DNA of 64,000 nt from Andrena cerasifolii (lineage: Eukaryota > Arthropoda > Insecta > Hymenoptera > Andrenidae), in assembly GCF_050908995.1 (NCBI RefSeq), contig NC_135126.1, positions 7,192,001-7,256,000 of the forward strand. The letters run 5' to 3'. A program made the position numbers and the translations under genes. Each line of letters opens with the position of its first letter. Position 1 is the stretch's first letter. Below, one piece after another: positions 36,551-47,400 of the stretch. The notes below the pieces were generated by a model. That model did not search any database. It was not told the DNA's origin and saw only the letters and a program-made list of their open reading frames with translations.

Positions 36551-38269
36551 TAAACACTCGACTGGGTGGATCCAACCACCTGGGAGGACTCAACTGCTGC
36601 ACCGACATTATAATTTCTCTTCCGCTGGCGATGGCTTCACGCAACGTCGCCGATAATATCGTTCCCTACCGTTAAGGTGGGGCTAGAGTCTCCGCGATCG
36701 AGGAGCAGACGCGCGCTAACTTTGCGCGTCGAGCGTATCGAGAGCTTATAAAGCTTTCAGCTGCACGGCAAGTTGCCCGCTAAGACAGGACCCATTCCCG
36801 CTGGAGCAACACGTTTTTCCAACGAAATCCCACCCCGCCCCCCCTTCGCCGCAGCAAATTTGATTGATAAGGATTACCGTCGCCGCGCATAGGAAGCTGC
36901 TTGAAATTCCGCTCAGGTTACCGCGCCGTCAGTAACGAATTGAGGCGGAGTTTAAGTTGATTACGCGACGGCTGAACAGGCTTTCGTCTTATGTTATCCT
37001 TCATCGTCGTTTCTTTTTAAACTTCGTTCCCTCCGTCGACACTACACGCCTACGTGGCTTTGTATCGTCGGGGCAGGTAGTTGAGGGACTTTCTGCAACG
37101 ATACCAGCGAGCTTGTTTCACTTTCAAAGCTACTTAACGAGCCACTCATTAGAGCATGGATGCTTTGCTCCCTTGGGATCGGGCAAACTCCGGAATGCAT
37201 TCCCAAGAGAGGCTCTTTTCACGGAATTCTCCAATTTAGCGGTATTTGAGGGCTTAATCGGTTGATATTAAACTGCGAAGGTATTACAGCGTCCTACGGC
37301 TGGATCGCAGGGAAATGTGCATCGCAGACGAGGTAACAGGCGAACGTTTGATCGAGTCCCCGGCGATCCTGTATTTCACCGGCATTGCCGCGCGATCCTC
37401 GAATCACAATTAGCCGTTTTATAATTTTATTGAATACCGGCTCGCGTGGACGGCGTAAATTTCCAGCCGGTCGGTAAACAACGCGACGGCGTCCGATTGG
37501 CCATTCGAAGGAGGCCGCGTCGGTGTGATTAATAAAAACGCGAAGTTATCCGCGGGCGGGCGTACGCGAGGGGAGTTTCGATGGGCGAATTACTGTGTCC
37601 AGCGCGTGCCTGATCGAATCGCGCAGACCGATCGGTCCCAGGAACGACGAAAAAAGCTCGACGACGCGAGCGCGTGCACCCATTGTCAGAGAGGGAGTCC
37701 ATTTCGGCCGGGCGTTCGAGTTTAACGCGGTCGTTCGTGCCCCTAATTGAACCTGTCCCGCTAATGATCTACGCTCGATGCAGAAGCGTCGCGATACCGC
37801 GGAAAACGCGCGAATTAATGCGGATCACGTGGCCCGGTCGCCGATAGAATTGGTCCCGGTCGAAGCAGCCAGCTAGCAGCTCGGTCCCGCGGGTCCACCG
37901 GTGGCTCTCTGTTCAGCCACGTAGAAGCCAGTCGAAACGCTTTGACAGTATTATCTTGCATCTGTTGCCTTCGTGCATTAGACGGTTCTGTCGGCGCATA
38001 CTCTGGCGCTCGAGGCTCCACTGGATAGCGGCGAAGTTCGACTTATCTTTGATCCACCTGCTCGTGCTTTCAAGCTTAGAAAGTCATTGAGAGACGGTCC
38101 ATTGTTGGAGCTGGGGTACGCCGGCGATACTGCCTTAGTGGGTAATTATATTCAACAAAACTATTCGTCGCAGGAGGACTACATTGTTCAAACACCTCCG
38201 CAGGCTTCTTAACAGAACTCTACGCTAGCTCGTCTCTAAGCCACGCGTCAATGCCAACGAATAGAAGTG
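36551..38269. other. Non-coding stretch
   Basis: GC-rich single-copy DNA between family B copy 1 and the second LINE 3' end. I see no gene, structured repeat or regulatory site that I can support. Confidence 0.55.
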
Positions 38270-38340
38270 TTATTATTATTATTATTATATTTAACGGGAA
38301 ATCCCTTAATATACAAGATGTATACATAAAATAGAGCCTA
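38270..38340 (-). mobile_element. Second LINE 3' end with short (TAA)n tail
   Basis: A (TTA)n run at 38270-38289 is followed by ATATTTAACGGGAAATCCCTT and then AT-rich DNA. On the minus strand the order AAGGGATTTCCCGTTAAATATAATAAT closely matches the 3' end of the LINE at 34618-35148 (AAGGGTTTTTCCCGTATATAATAAT). This looks like the 3' terminus of another copy of the same or a sister family. The GC-rich segment above 38340 has no recognisable reverse transcriptase, so the 5' limit is unknown; the related sequence may continue to about 38640. Confidence 0.45.
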
Positions 38341-39521
38341 TACCGTCTAGAACAGGCTTGGGAATTAAGGGATCTTTTCGGCCGAGTTTCAGAGACGACG
38401 CATCCTTTCTCCCGCCGCGCGTCTTGGCCCCCGGCGGCCCAGAAGCCTCAAGCGCCTCAGGCCCGTGCCGTATGAACCGCGCGTGGCGCATTGGGGCGAC
38501 ACCCTTATCAATAAGTTTTCACATCACCCATGGGGTACTATTATTGATGCGTTTTTTTTTTGTCAGTGGTATCCCCTGTAGGCCTATTCCACTCTGCCGC
38601 GTGATAAAAAATAGAGTGGATAAGCGCGTTTAATAATTAATATTTATATTCTGTCCACCCGAAGTCTGCTCTGAAAAGCGACCGAGCAACTGATTCGACG
38701 CTCCCGCAGATACCGACTGGCGAACTCTGACCAAGTTCCCCGCAGCCTTTCCCCATCTAACTCGGACCAAATCCACGCCTAACTCGGGCTTAATCTACCG
38801 CGCCTAGCACAGGCCTGGCGCTGTCTACTCGCCGGGAGATAGAGCTCGCGGGTATCGTTTATCTGCGAGAAGAAGGAGCAGAATGCTGACGCCTGGATTG
38901 TCGATTACAGCCCCGAGGATCGAACGTGGCTGCTGACAAAACGCTGGCGGATTCGAAGGATCTGCCAATTAATTGGAGCATCGACGGGTGAAAGCTGATG
39001 CATTGAGGGTCTCGGCGGCACAGAAAGTTGGCTGGTCGAGTTGACGAGCACGGGGGGTAAGAGGCGAGAGCAGCGGGGGCGGGCCCGTAGATATGGGGAA
39101 AGGTTTCGAACGGTCGACGCCGCCAGCGAACCGCGAAATGAAAATTTTATCGGCGCATCGGACCGGCAGACGAAATCTCCCGATATTACTTAATAACGAG
39201 GCGCGATGGATGGGAATGGTAGATGGTCGCAGCTGCGCGGAAAAATGAAAGGGGTCGCAGAGGAATTAAGTCGCCGATCACCCCTTCTCTCCCATTCCGT
39301 TTGCCTTATTAACGCGGCCGCATCCACGGCCGAGGAGTCCCGGCAAATGGGGGCCGCTTTCATCTGGTATCGGGATATATCGTTGCAACTTTGCTGGGAC
39401 GTGATGTTTGCGCAAACGACTTGCTCGCACGGGTCGATACCAAATCCTGGCAATAATCTGCAACGTTACGTCCTTCTCCTTTTCCCTCCGAAGCAGAGAC
39501 GCTAGTGAGTGAGACTGTTTT
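38341..39521. other. Non-coding stretch, possibly LINE-derived at its start
   Basis: Positions 38341 to about 38640 adjoin the second LINE 3' end and might belong to its 3' UTR or decayed coding region, but no reverse-transcriptase pattern could be read on the minus strand. The rest is GC-rich DNA with nothing recognised. Confidence 0.45.
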
Positions 39522-40200
39522 TAAACGATTTTATTCAGCTTCGATTCTCTGCTTGTATGTTTGATGTATGTATGGTTCAAATCTGGCGACTCGAATTTAA
39601 TCCACTTCCAACTATCCAATTGTCTTGCAACTTTGCAGGCGTGCGTAGTTTGGATGACAGTACAATATTTAAAAACAAAATTAACCTCGAGGGGGTGAAA
39701 AAATTACCCAGTCATCGATAAATATAACCCATAACCACAAATTGAAACGCCTTGAAATCAGCCACTCGCGTTCTCTACGAAAACGACAAAAAGCCGCTGC
39801 GTTCGGGTCGCAAAGTTAAAACGTTGCAGGCGTTCGTAGTATATCACCATCGAAAAATTGTAGTACAAGAGAATATAATTATTTCTTAGTGACTTTAGAA
39901 ATGTAAATCCACCAGCACTAAAGACTAGAAATTTATGTTAAAAGATTGCTTAATTTGTGGAACCCCGACTTTCCTACGTTAATGAAACAGAATATTTTAA
40001 TTGGGGGGTGCAGATTGTAATGTGACGTAAAATTGATAAACTGTAGCTAATGATGTTCCACTTGCCAACCGATACTTAAACTTCTGGTTGCACATGGTGG
40101 CCTACGATTTAATTTAAAGTGAATTATTTAAAGTGATTTTAAAACCATTAAAATTGCAGAAGTTCTAGTGCATTTTTAATCAAATTTTTTTCAGAAGTGT
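39522..40200 (-). mobile_element. Family A element, copy 3 (rearranged)
   Basis: The tail is on the minus strand. It starts on the plus strand with TTAAACGATTTTATTCAGC, then the reverse complement of the CATACAAA/GAACCATAC segment, through the 'CGGCTTTTTGTCGTTTTCGT' block to a match of CTAGTTTTTAGTG near 39925. Beyond it, the loop sequence CTTCTGGTTGCACATGGTG at 40081-40099 lies in plus orientation, opposite to the tail. The hairpin arms are poorly preserved and unrelated sequence separates the parts. An old, decayed and internally rearranged copy is the simplest reading. Confidence 0.6.
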
Positions 40201-43200
40201 AATTATTTATACGCTTTACTAGAGCACCGGCATGCCCTGTGGTAAAGCTTGGCTCAGACCGGTAAATAATTCCGAGCGATTGAAAGCTCCACTGAATGGT
40301 AACTCGAAGTGCAATGAAGCAACTTCGAATATTCTGCGTACGCGTCTCCGCGCGAACCATTTTCCAACTGCGCCCGGGCGAATGACACAACAGAAAGCAA
40401 AGCAGGCGCTATAAAAAGCTCCTCGTTCATATAATTTGCGATCGACGGTGAATAAATCCGCCGGGTCACCGTTTCCCGTTCGCGCCGCGCTCATTTCCAT
40501 CAAATATTACCGGAACGAATGGGAAATTTTGCATGAAAATTAAACGCGCGTTACTCGGCCTCGCAGCTGATAATTTAATTTCGCGGTCCCGCGTTAGCTG
40601 TCTGTTGGCGGATCAATTTCAACGCTTGTCCCCCTGTTTTTTTTTTAAACATCGACGGGGAATCGACGTCGGGCCTCCATTTTATAAATATCAAATTGCA
40701 GGAGTTCGAGCGGCGCGTCCCGTGAAACCGAGCCTCGTTAAAATCCATCCCGCCATTTCGATAATTAATATCGATACACGCGGAACTGTTTCGCCGCGTT
40801 CGGTTGGCCCCCGCGCGGCGTTATTCCGTCGCGGCACGCCATATTCGTTCCAGCCTCGTATCATAAATCCATTTTCCCGCTGGTTACGAGTGGAATTGCA
40901 ATCCCCGCGAAAAATAGAACGTTACGAGAGACAGAGACGTTCTGTTGCTTCGATTATAGGAGCACGCCCGTGTTTTTCGCCCGGGCCCATAAATCGCGCG
41001 GGAATCGGTAATTGGCTTTAAATTGAACGGGCCGGGTGTTGCGTGACGAAACGAATTTCGAATTTATCGAAACGCGGCTCGCCCATTTCTCCATTGGCTC
41101 TGTGCTTCTTCGTGGAGATTTCGTAGTCAGGTTCCTCGTGCCGACATAGAAGTAGAGTATACTCCTGCGTTCCGTATCGCAGAACGTTGGAGAATAAAGC
41201 AGACTTCCATAGAGCGTTGCGGGAAGGATGGTACGATAAAGCAGTGGTGCACTCAGGATTTAATCTTAGGGGGAGCCGAGATGAACGAATAAAAATATTT
41301 TTAATGCAAATTCAGTGAAATTCATTAGGTGATTATAAAAATTTATTAAGAGAAACCAATCCAGTTTTCTGTTCTTTTTACAAAGCTCCTTTTTCGGGGG
41401 TGCCAGGGCTCCTTGGTCGGCTGTTGAATACACGAATATTCGACGCCTTTGCCGAATCGTAAGCGTACTCTCTTTAATAACGCGAGAACTTATATCGCGT
41501 TACTGTGCAGGTAATTAATGACTCTGTACATGTGAATTAAGTAACTAATGGTACATTTAAATGGTACAATGAAATTAGTGTTAATACAGAGCAGTGGTCG
41601 ATTCAGCTGTTGCCAGCTTGACTGTTTTTTTCGATCTGACATTTTGCTTTCGCTGAGGCCTTACGAAGCCTTCAAACCCTTGCAGGGGTGTGTCTAAGCA
41701 AAAGATGCTAAATATCCTATTGGTTGAAGATGGTAGAGAAAACCGAAAAGGAAAGTACTCTTTTCGGTGTGACGAAGCTTGAAGCTCGATAATAAACCGT
41801 TCACATCGACCCTCTGGACGTGCCACTGCGATAAAGAAAACTTTAACTTTTCCTGCGGATATAAGTCAGAATTTCAGAATAACTTCCCTACTTCTTTGAG
41901 AATACTATTTCTGAAATTCGACCGAATGTATGCCGCATTAATTGAAGCTTCAAAGGCCGGCTAGAATGTTGATTCTCTCGGAAGCGAAGCCCCGGGAAAG
42001 TTGCGCGACTGTTTCGATGCATTTGCACGCAGGGAAATCGTCCTGTATTCCGTTTTACGCGGCTGCGAATACGTGAGAAGGCGGGAGCACGCGCGTAAGG
42101 GTCGCGCAACATTCGGCGTCGATGGACATAAAAGCGCGGTGGCGTGGGGATGCTTTATGCGTTGGTGCACGCCAGAAAACGTCACCCCCTCCCCCTCCCC
42201 CCATGGTTTATGCAGTCGCGTGGAAACGCATAAATATGTTGGCCGACGCAGGGCGCAGGGGCTACGTGCCTCCTGAAAACCAAAAGTGCCGCACCCACGC
42301 TCGCGTGACGATTTCCTAGCACCTCGTCGCGCGCTCTCCTCTCCCCCTCGAACACCCTCCCCCGTCCCCGTGGACCGTCGCAATTTATGAAACTTTAAAA
42401 ACGTCCGCGTCCGCGAGACTTTTACCGTGGCGAAACACGAGCCCTTGTGCAGTTTCGTCGGAGTAACGCGAACTTTTCAGACGGGGTGACGACTTTTAAT
42501 TGTCGCTACTTTTGTTAACGCGTCCGGGTGTCGCGCGTGGAATTCCAGGCGTTCGGGTGTGCCTCAAAAATTTGCCAGAAAGTTAGATCGGGGGGGATCA
42601 AAATCGTAATTGAATCGCTTCGAGTGCTTGTTGCGCTTCAATTGCCAAATGTTGAGAACTGTAGCTGTAGTTGAAACTGGGGCCATTTTTTTTTCTGGTA
42701 TAGAATTCGAGGAGCTATCAAGCCCAGGTGCTTTGGTGCGTCGATTAAAGCACTGGCACGGTTGGTCCACGTGCTAGTGGTGTAAATAAACATGTCGCGA
42801 AGGGCACGGTTATCCGAGATCGTGCGCACAGGGATACGTGGTCATGCGAGGCGAAGAATGGCCGTTTCGTGGCTAAATTCGAAGGCCACTTGACCCCCTG
42901 TGGCCGGTCTTATCTACGTGGCCAAGATCACCGGCCGATTTAGAGGAGGTCGGAGGAGGTTACTTTCCCATCCCCCGATGTTCCGGGCATTATACCTCGT
43001 AAAACAGTCGCGGAGGATATTAAAAAGAATTTACATGGGAGACGGCGCGCGCCCATAATTTTCTGGTATTACGGGCAATAAACGTCCGCGGAATCGAAGA
43101 TCTATTCGAGCGGAAAATCATCCGACGTTTGAATATTCGCGCGATATCAAGATTGACCTGGCTTCCCGTGAGTTAATCGTTTCGTGCACAGAATGCCCCG

Positions 43201-43674
43201 CGAGGGATGGTCTTATGCAACTAACTCGATTAGCTTGAATCTCGTGGTAGAACCTGATCTCACCCTGAACTCGTTCCTTTTACTTCTACACCCAGATTCA
43301 CTTTTGTATCTGTTCAGTCAGTTTCTATCGGATACATTCTTAAATATCAGCAATAGTTCTAAAGATACTTTTTATTTCCTGAAGCATCGAGCCGAAGCGC
43401 TTGTAGAAGAGCAATCCGTCTTGCAGTTACGCGCGGCAGGTAATCGACTATCCTCATAAATAACAGTATGCTTTCTTTTTAAAGTTATCCGACTGGATAT
43501 CAAACTCCTGGGGCTTATTAGCGCTGGCGTTACTGTTACTGTTGCAATTACTCTTACTATTTTTTAGTTTTGAGTATTAATAGTCTTTATAAACAGTAAT
43601 ACAGTGGGAGGACATTGATTTAAAAAATACTTTTACTGTAAATTGCGTCTGTTTATTCACCATACTTCCTTATT
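40201..43674. other. Non-coding stretch
   Basis: Contains the possible CAGTGG-ended remnant at 41242-41420 and otherwise no gene. An AT-rich patch at about 43260-43650 leads into the 14-bp tandem array and may be the flank of the compound foldback locus. Confidence 0.5.
41242..41420. mobile_element. Possible remnant of a CAGTGG-ended DNA transposon
   Basis: CAGTGGTGCACTCAGGATTT at 41242, followed by TTAGGGGGAGCC, resembles the 'CAGTGGCGxAxCCAGG...GGGGG' terminus found on several invertebrate DNA transposons. About 150 bp of AT-rich DNA follows, then a G-rich block GGGGGTGCCAGGGCTCC that could be the opposite subterminal region. No complete right end or target duplication is visible. Confidence 0.25.
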
Positions 43675-43786
43675 ACATAACACTTCACACATAACACTTC
43701 ACACATAACACTTCACACATAACACTTCACACATAACACTTCACACATAACACTTCACACATAACACTTAACACGTAATACTTCAC
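43675..43786 (+). repeat. Eight-unit 14-bp tandem repeat (ACATAACACTTCAC)n
   Basis: Six exact copies of ACATAACACTTCAC from 43675 to 43758, then ACATAACACTTAAC and ACGTAATACTTCAC, giving 112 bp in exact 14-bp register. It lies directly beside the hairpin at 43799-43982, and its complement partly reappears in the GT-rich tract at 44390-44415 (TGTGTTATGTGTG). The exact units imply recent amplification. Confidence 0.95.
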
Positions 43787-43798
43787 AATACTCATTAG

Positions 43799-43982
43799 GG
43801 TGGCTCTTATTTACTCTTGGTGATTTCTTTCAAAATTTTCTTCGCAGCACTTTCCAGAATAGTTTCAAATAATAAAAAAATCTGTGTAATGTTTGAGCCC
43901 GATCGGATAACTTATAATAGTATTTGGATCTATTCTGGAAAGTGCCGCGAAGAAAATTCAAAAGTCGAAAATAAGAACCACC
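43799..43982. repeat. 184-bp inverted repeat (hairpin)
   Basis: The left arm GGTGGCTCTTATTT...TTCTTCGCAGCACTTTCCAG...AATA pairs with the right arm TATT...CTGGAAAGTGCCGCGAAGAA...AAATAAGAACCACC. Arms are about 70 bp and the loop is about 45 bp (around 43875-43915). It lies between the 14-bp tandem array and the large palindrome at 44057. It is probably part of the same compound foldback, but no target duplication was found. Confidence 0.8.
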
Positions 43983-44056
43983 TCGTGCACTGCTCTCAAC
44001 TGAGGAACTAGTCGCCGTACGATCGTACACAATGTGGCAAGTATGTTATTCAGCAC

Positions 44057-44351
44057 CCCGCGAAAACGCAACAAAGTTGCAAACGACAAATTTTTTTCAA
44101 CAATGTTGCAAATCAAATTTCGGTGTTCGGGAATTAAAATCCCGGTTTGCAACATTGTTGCGTTTCCATGAGATGCAAAATTTCGGTTTGCTACTTTGTT
44201 GCAGCTGCAACAAAGTTGCAAACCGAAATCCAGCTTCTGGCGAAATCGCACAAAGTTGCAACGCGTGGTTTTATTTTACGAACGCCGAAATTTGGTTTGC
44301 AACATTGTTGAAAAAAATTTGTCGTTTGCAACTTTGTTGCGTTTTCGCGGG
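44057..44351. repeat. 295-bp palindrome built from GCAAC-N3-GTTGC dyads
   Basis: The outer arms match almost perfectly: CCCGCGAAAACGCAACAAAG at the left, complemented by CTTTGTTGCGTTTTCGCGGG at the right, continuing through CGACAAATTTTTTTCAACAA. The innermost 48 bp (44181-44228) is a palindrome with one mismatch around CAGCTG at 44202-44207. The segment between is diverged but alignable. Within it, GCAACAAAGTTGC, GCAACATTGTTGC and close variants occur about eight times, so short dyads are repeated inside the larger one. No ORF of note. Function and family unknown. Confidence 0.9.
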
Positions 44352-44380
44352 AAGCTTAAAACTTTCGCTTAAGCTAAACA

Positions 44381-44440
44381 GTCGTGTGTAGTCTGTTGTG
44401 TTATGTGTGTTGTGTGATGTATGTGTGATTTGTGACGTGC
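44381..44440 (+). repeat. GT-rich tract partly complementary to the 14-bp array
   Basis: A run of TGTGTGTAGTCTG, TTGTGTTATGTGTG and TTGTGTGATGTATGTGTG. Its complement contains CACACATAACACA, matching the CACACATAACAC junction of the tandem array at 43675-43786. It could be the decayed partner of that array, flanking the palindromes on the other side. Confidence 0.45.
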
Positions 44441-47400
44441 AAGAAGTAAATATGAAGTATAAGTGTAGAGTAGCAGAATGATGCTGGATTGATATGAGAA
44501 ATATATAGGAAATGCGTTTTCATTATTAATACTAATTTATTCAATGAGTAAAAGACACTTTAGGTTACAGTAAACAGTTAATATTCAGAAAGTGAAAATC
44601 AAGTGTAAAAAATACGAGTACAATACAATAATTGAAGTGTTAAAAATATAATACATGTGGTAAATCCACAAGTGTGAAGCACTTCTTTCGTATGCAACCC
44701 AGTATACAAGGTGCTTTCAACCTGTGAGTTGTATGATGATAGGGGGGCTGCCTAGATCGTCAATATCGCCATTAGATGGTGGCACGTTCTCGTCGATAAT
44801 GTCTGTAGAATATTTAAACAACAACAAATTAAAATCATTACTGTCTCTGCAACTAGGTACAATATAAGGAATCACAAGAGGCGTAAAAACCAAGAAAATT
44901 GTATTTCAAACAACTGTCTGACATTCTTATAAACACCTTCCGCGTACAATCCTCCCTAATCTGCGCGATATCCTCCTCTATCGGCGTGTACGCGCCATTT
45001 CTCGATGCTTTATCGAACATCCGAGTACCGAGTTAACGCCCGCCGAAACGGCGCTAGCTCGTTTTCACTTTTTAAACCGCTCGTCGAGAGCTGCGTCGAT
45101 ACGTCGTCGAGGGAAACGCGGTGGAACGGAAACCCGCCGTAGGAGGATCCGCGTGTATACGTAAGTACACTCCTCGAGACGGGGACGGCAATGTTGCGTT
45201 CGACGTGCTACCCGAGAAATTGCTCTCTTCAAGTTTTTATACCGCCGAATCCATCGCCGTCGTTCCCCAGCTGAATGCCAGACAATGGGTGGAGCGAGGA
45301 ATATTCGTCGCGCAGGAAACAATAGCCACCGTACATTTCGCGGGAGAATCTTTCGGTCTACTTCTTCCAACGAGAGACAAAGGTCGCGCGGTTCTTCTTT
45401 TCCTCGCTATCCGAGGTGTTTTAATGCTCGGTAACAACCTACTCTTACCTTCCTGCGCGCTTGTCACACCCCGGGTGACAAATTAGAGTGGGATGTTGAA
45501 GGAAGTTCGGGGATAACGATTGCAAGAACCTATACGTACAAAATACGAAGGGTGTCTTTATTACGAAGTCAGGCTACAAGCAGCCAACAATTATTTTGAA
45601 TGGTTACTAAGAGAAGCAGGATTGCAGAGCCACGTTTGTAAACTCAGGGAGCAAAAGGGTGAAATAGAACGCCCCGATATCCATATTCGCCGGAAGGGTG
45701 CAACGAGACGCGTGGGGTAGGAATTTTTTACAAGCGGGGTTCTTGCCTGCTGTAACCTTTCCGTGGTGGTGGTACGTCAAATTGCGCGAGAATAGTGTCT
45801 TGAAAATGGCAGGCGGAGTGTCCCCGTAAATCTCAGCCACCCCCGTCTTCCCTGTGTGCAATAAACGAGCTCGAGGCGCCGCCTTACCTCCGACTTCGCG
45901 TCCCCCACCCCTGGAGCACGCCGATTACCGTGATACCGCGTTAATCGAACGTCTCGGAACGCATTCTGCGAGGCTGAATTTTTGTTACGGACCCAACGGG
46001 GCCGGCTTCCATTAGCGCTCGCGCCGCGCTGCAACTGAGGGGATGTTTCGGGCTTATCGGGCGCCGGGAATTTTTAATTTCGCCGGGGAAATTTTTGTCA
46101 AACTTCTGAGCGGAAAATTAAATATTTCACGTGTTACCCTGGGGAATCTCGACGTTTAAACAGCCAGTTTCAAGCTGCTCCTCCGTATGTTTCGTACTTG
46201 CAGCTGAAACGTCGGCAGCAACGGCGCTCCGGAAAACTGCCACAATGGCGTCGCGAGGATTATGGCAGAGGAATTATCAAGGCGTATAAAACTAGATTTT
46301 AAATTCTGCATTTAAAACTTTTGAATTTGCGCAGCTCACATTGCTACCAAGTGCCCAGAGCACTTCTTAAAGAACTTGAGCTGAAGAACAAGCTAAAGAG
46401 CTTGACACACCTCTGCTACTCTGAGCGCAACATTTCTTTCGAATCCCCACGGTGGGCTCGCCACGGAGATCAGCCCGCAATTAATTATACCACCCGATAC
46501 GCTGCCGCGTTGAACGATAAAACAGTAGATCGTGGTAATTAATTGGGAGCCTGTACCGCAGCTACCTCAGGAAATTTATTAGACCGGCAGCTGGTTGACT
46601 GCGAAGTGGAGGCTGGAAAAATGTTTCTCCTCCTCGAAGGAAATTTTTCCTCCCATTAGCCTGGCCACGATTCCATTCCCCTGGTGGGCTGGCCTCGCGC
46701 CAGGATTTCGAAAAAGCCCCTCGGACGGCCGGTATAAAAATACCGGGCCGAAGCGGCCGGATTCGGTGGCGGTGGGAAGTTTATCGGAACGCTCCACTGA
46801 CCCACATACCTACCCGTGTTTCCCTTGCCTCGCCCGAGATAACTTTTCCGTCGACGGAAGGCGAAAAGTTGGCCCCCACGGTTGATTGATCGCTTCGAGA
46901 GCAACGTCTCCCGTCCCCCGTCTCGAGTCGACAGCCACCGAGGCAACGGCTGATGCACGCGTCTCGCCTTAATGCCCCTCCCTGCGCCCACCGTTTTACG
47001 TCCTATTTCCACGCGCAGCTATAAAGCGCCGCGAATAATATACGAGCCTGCCCTGGCGAATCTGGAAACCGATTTCGATGGAGCAGCGCGGCGAGCACTG
47101 GGCGTGAAGTGGCAGAGATGTGGCTCCCTCGAGTCCACTGTGCGTTCTCCCTTTAAGGCTGGCCCCTTCCTTCTCTTTCTCCTTCGCCATCGCGCGGCTG
47201 GCTTAGGCGAAAAACTAGTGCCCGAATAAATCCGTGGGATTATCCAGGCCGAGCGTGTCTCTGGCTCTGCCCCGGTTTCACCTTTCTTCCCCTTTTCTTT
47301 CCCTTTCTTTCCCACCGCGACCGTAAAGGGACTGCCATTGCACGGCCAGTGGAAATGGTCGGCGCTGGTCAGACCAGTAGTAGAGGCACGTACATGGCAC

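Noticed and set aside
43675..43786. Short direct repeats considered as a CRISPR array
   Set aside because: The units abut with no spacers, and the context is animal nuclear DNA. It is a simple tandem repeat.
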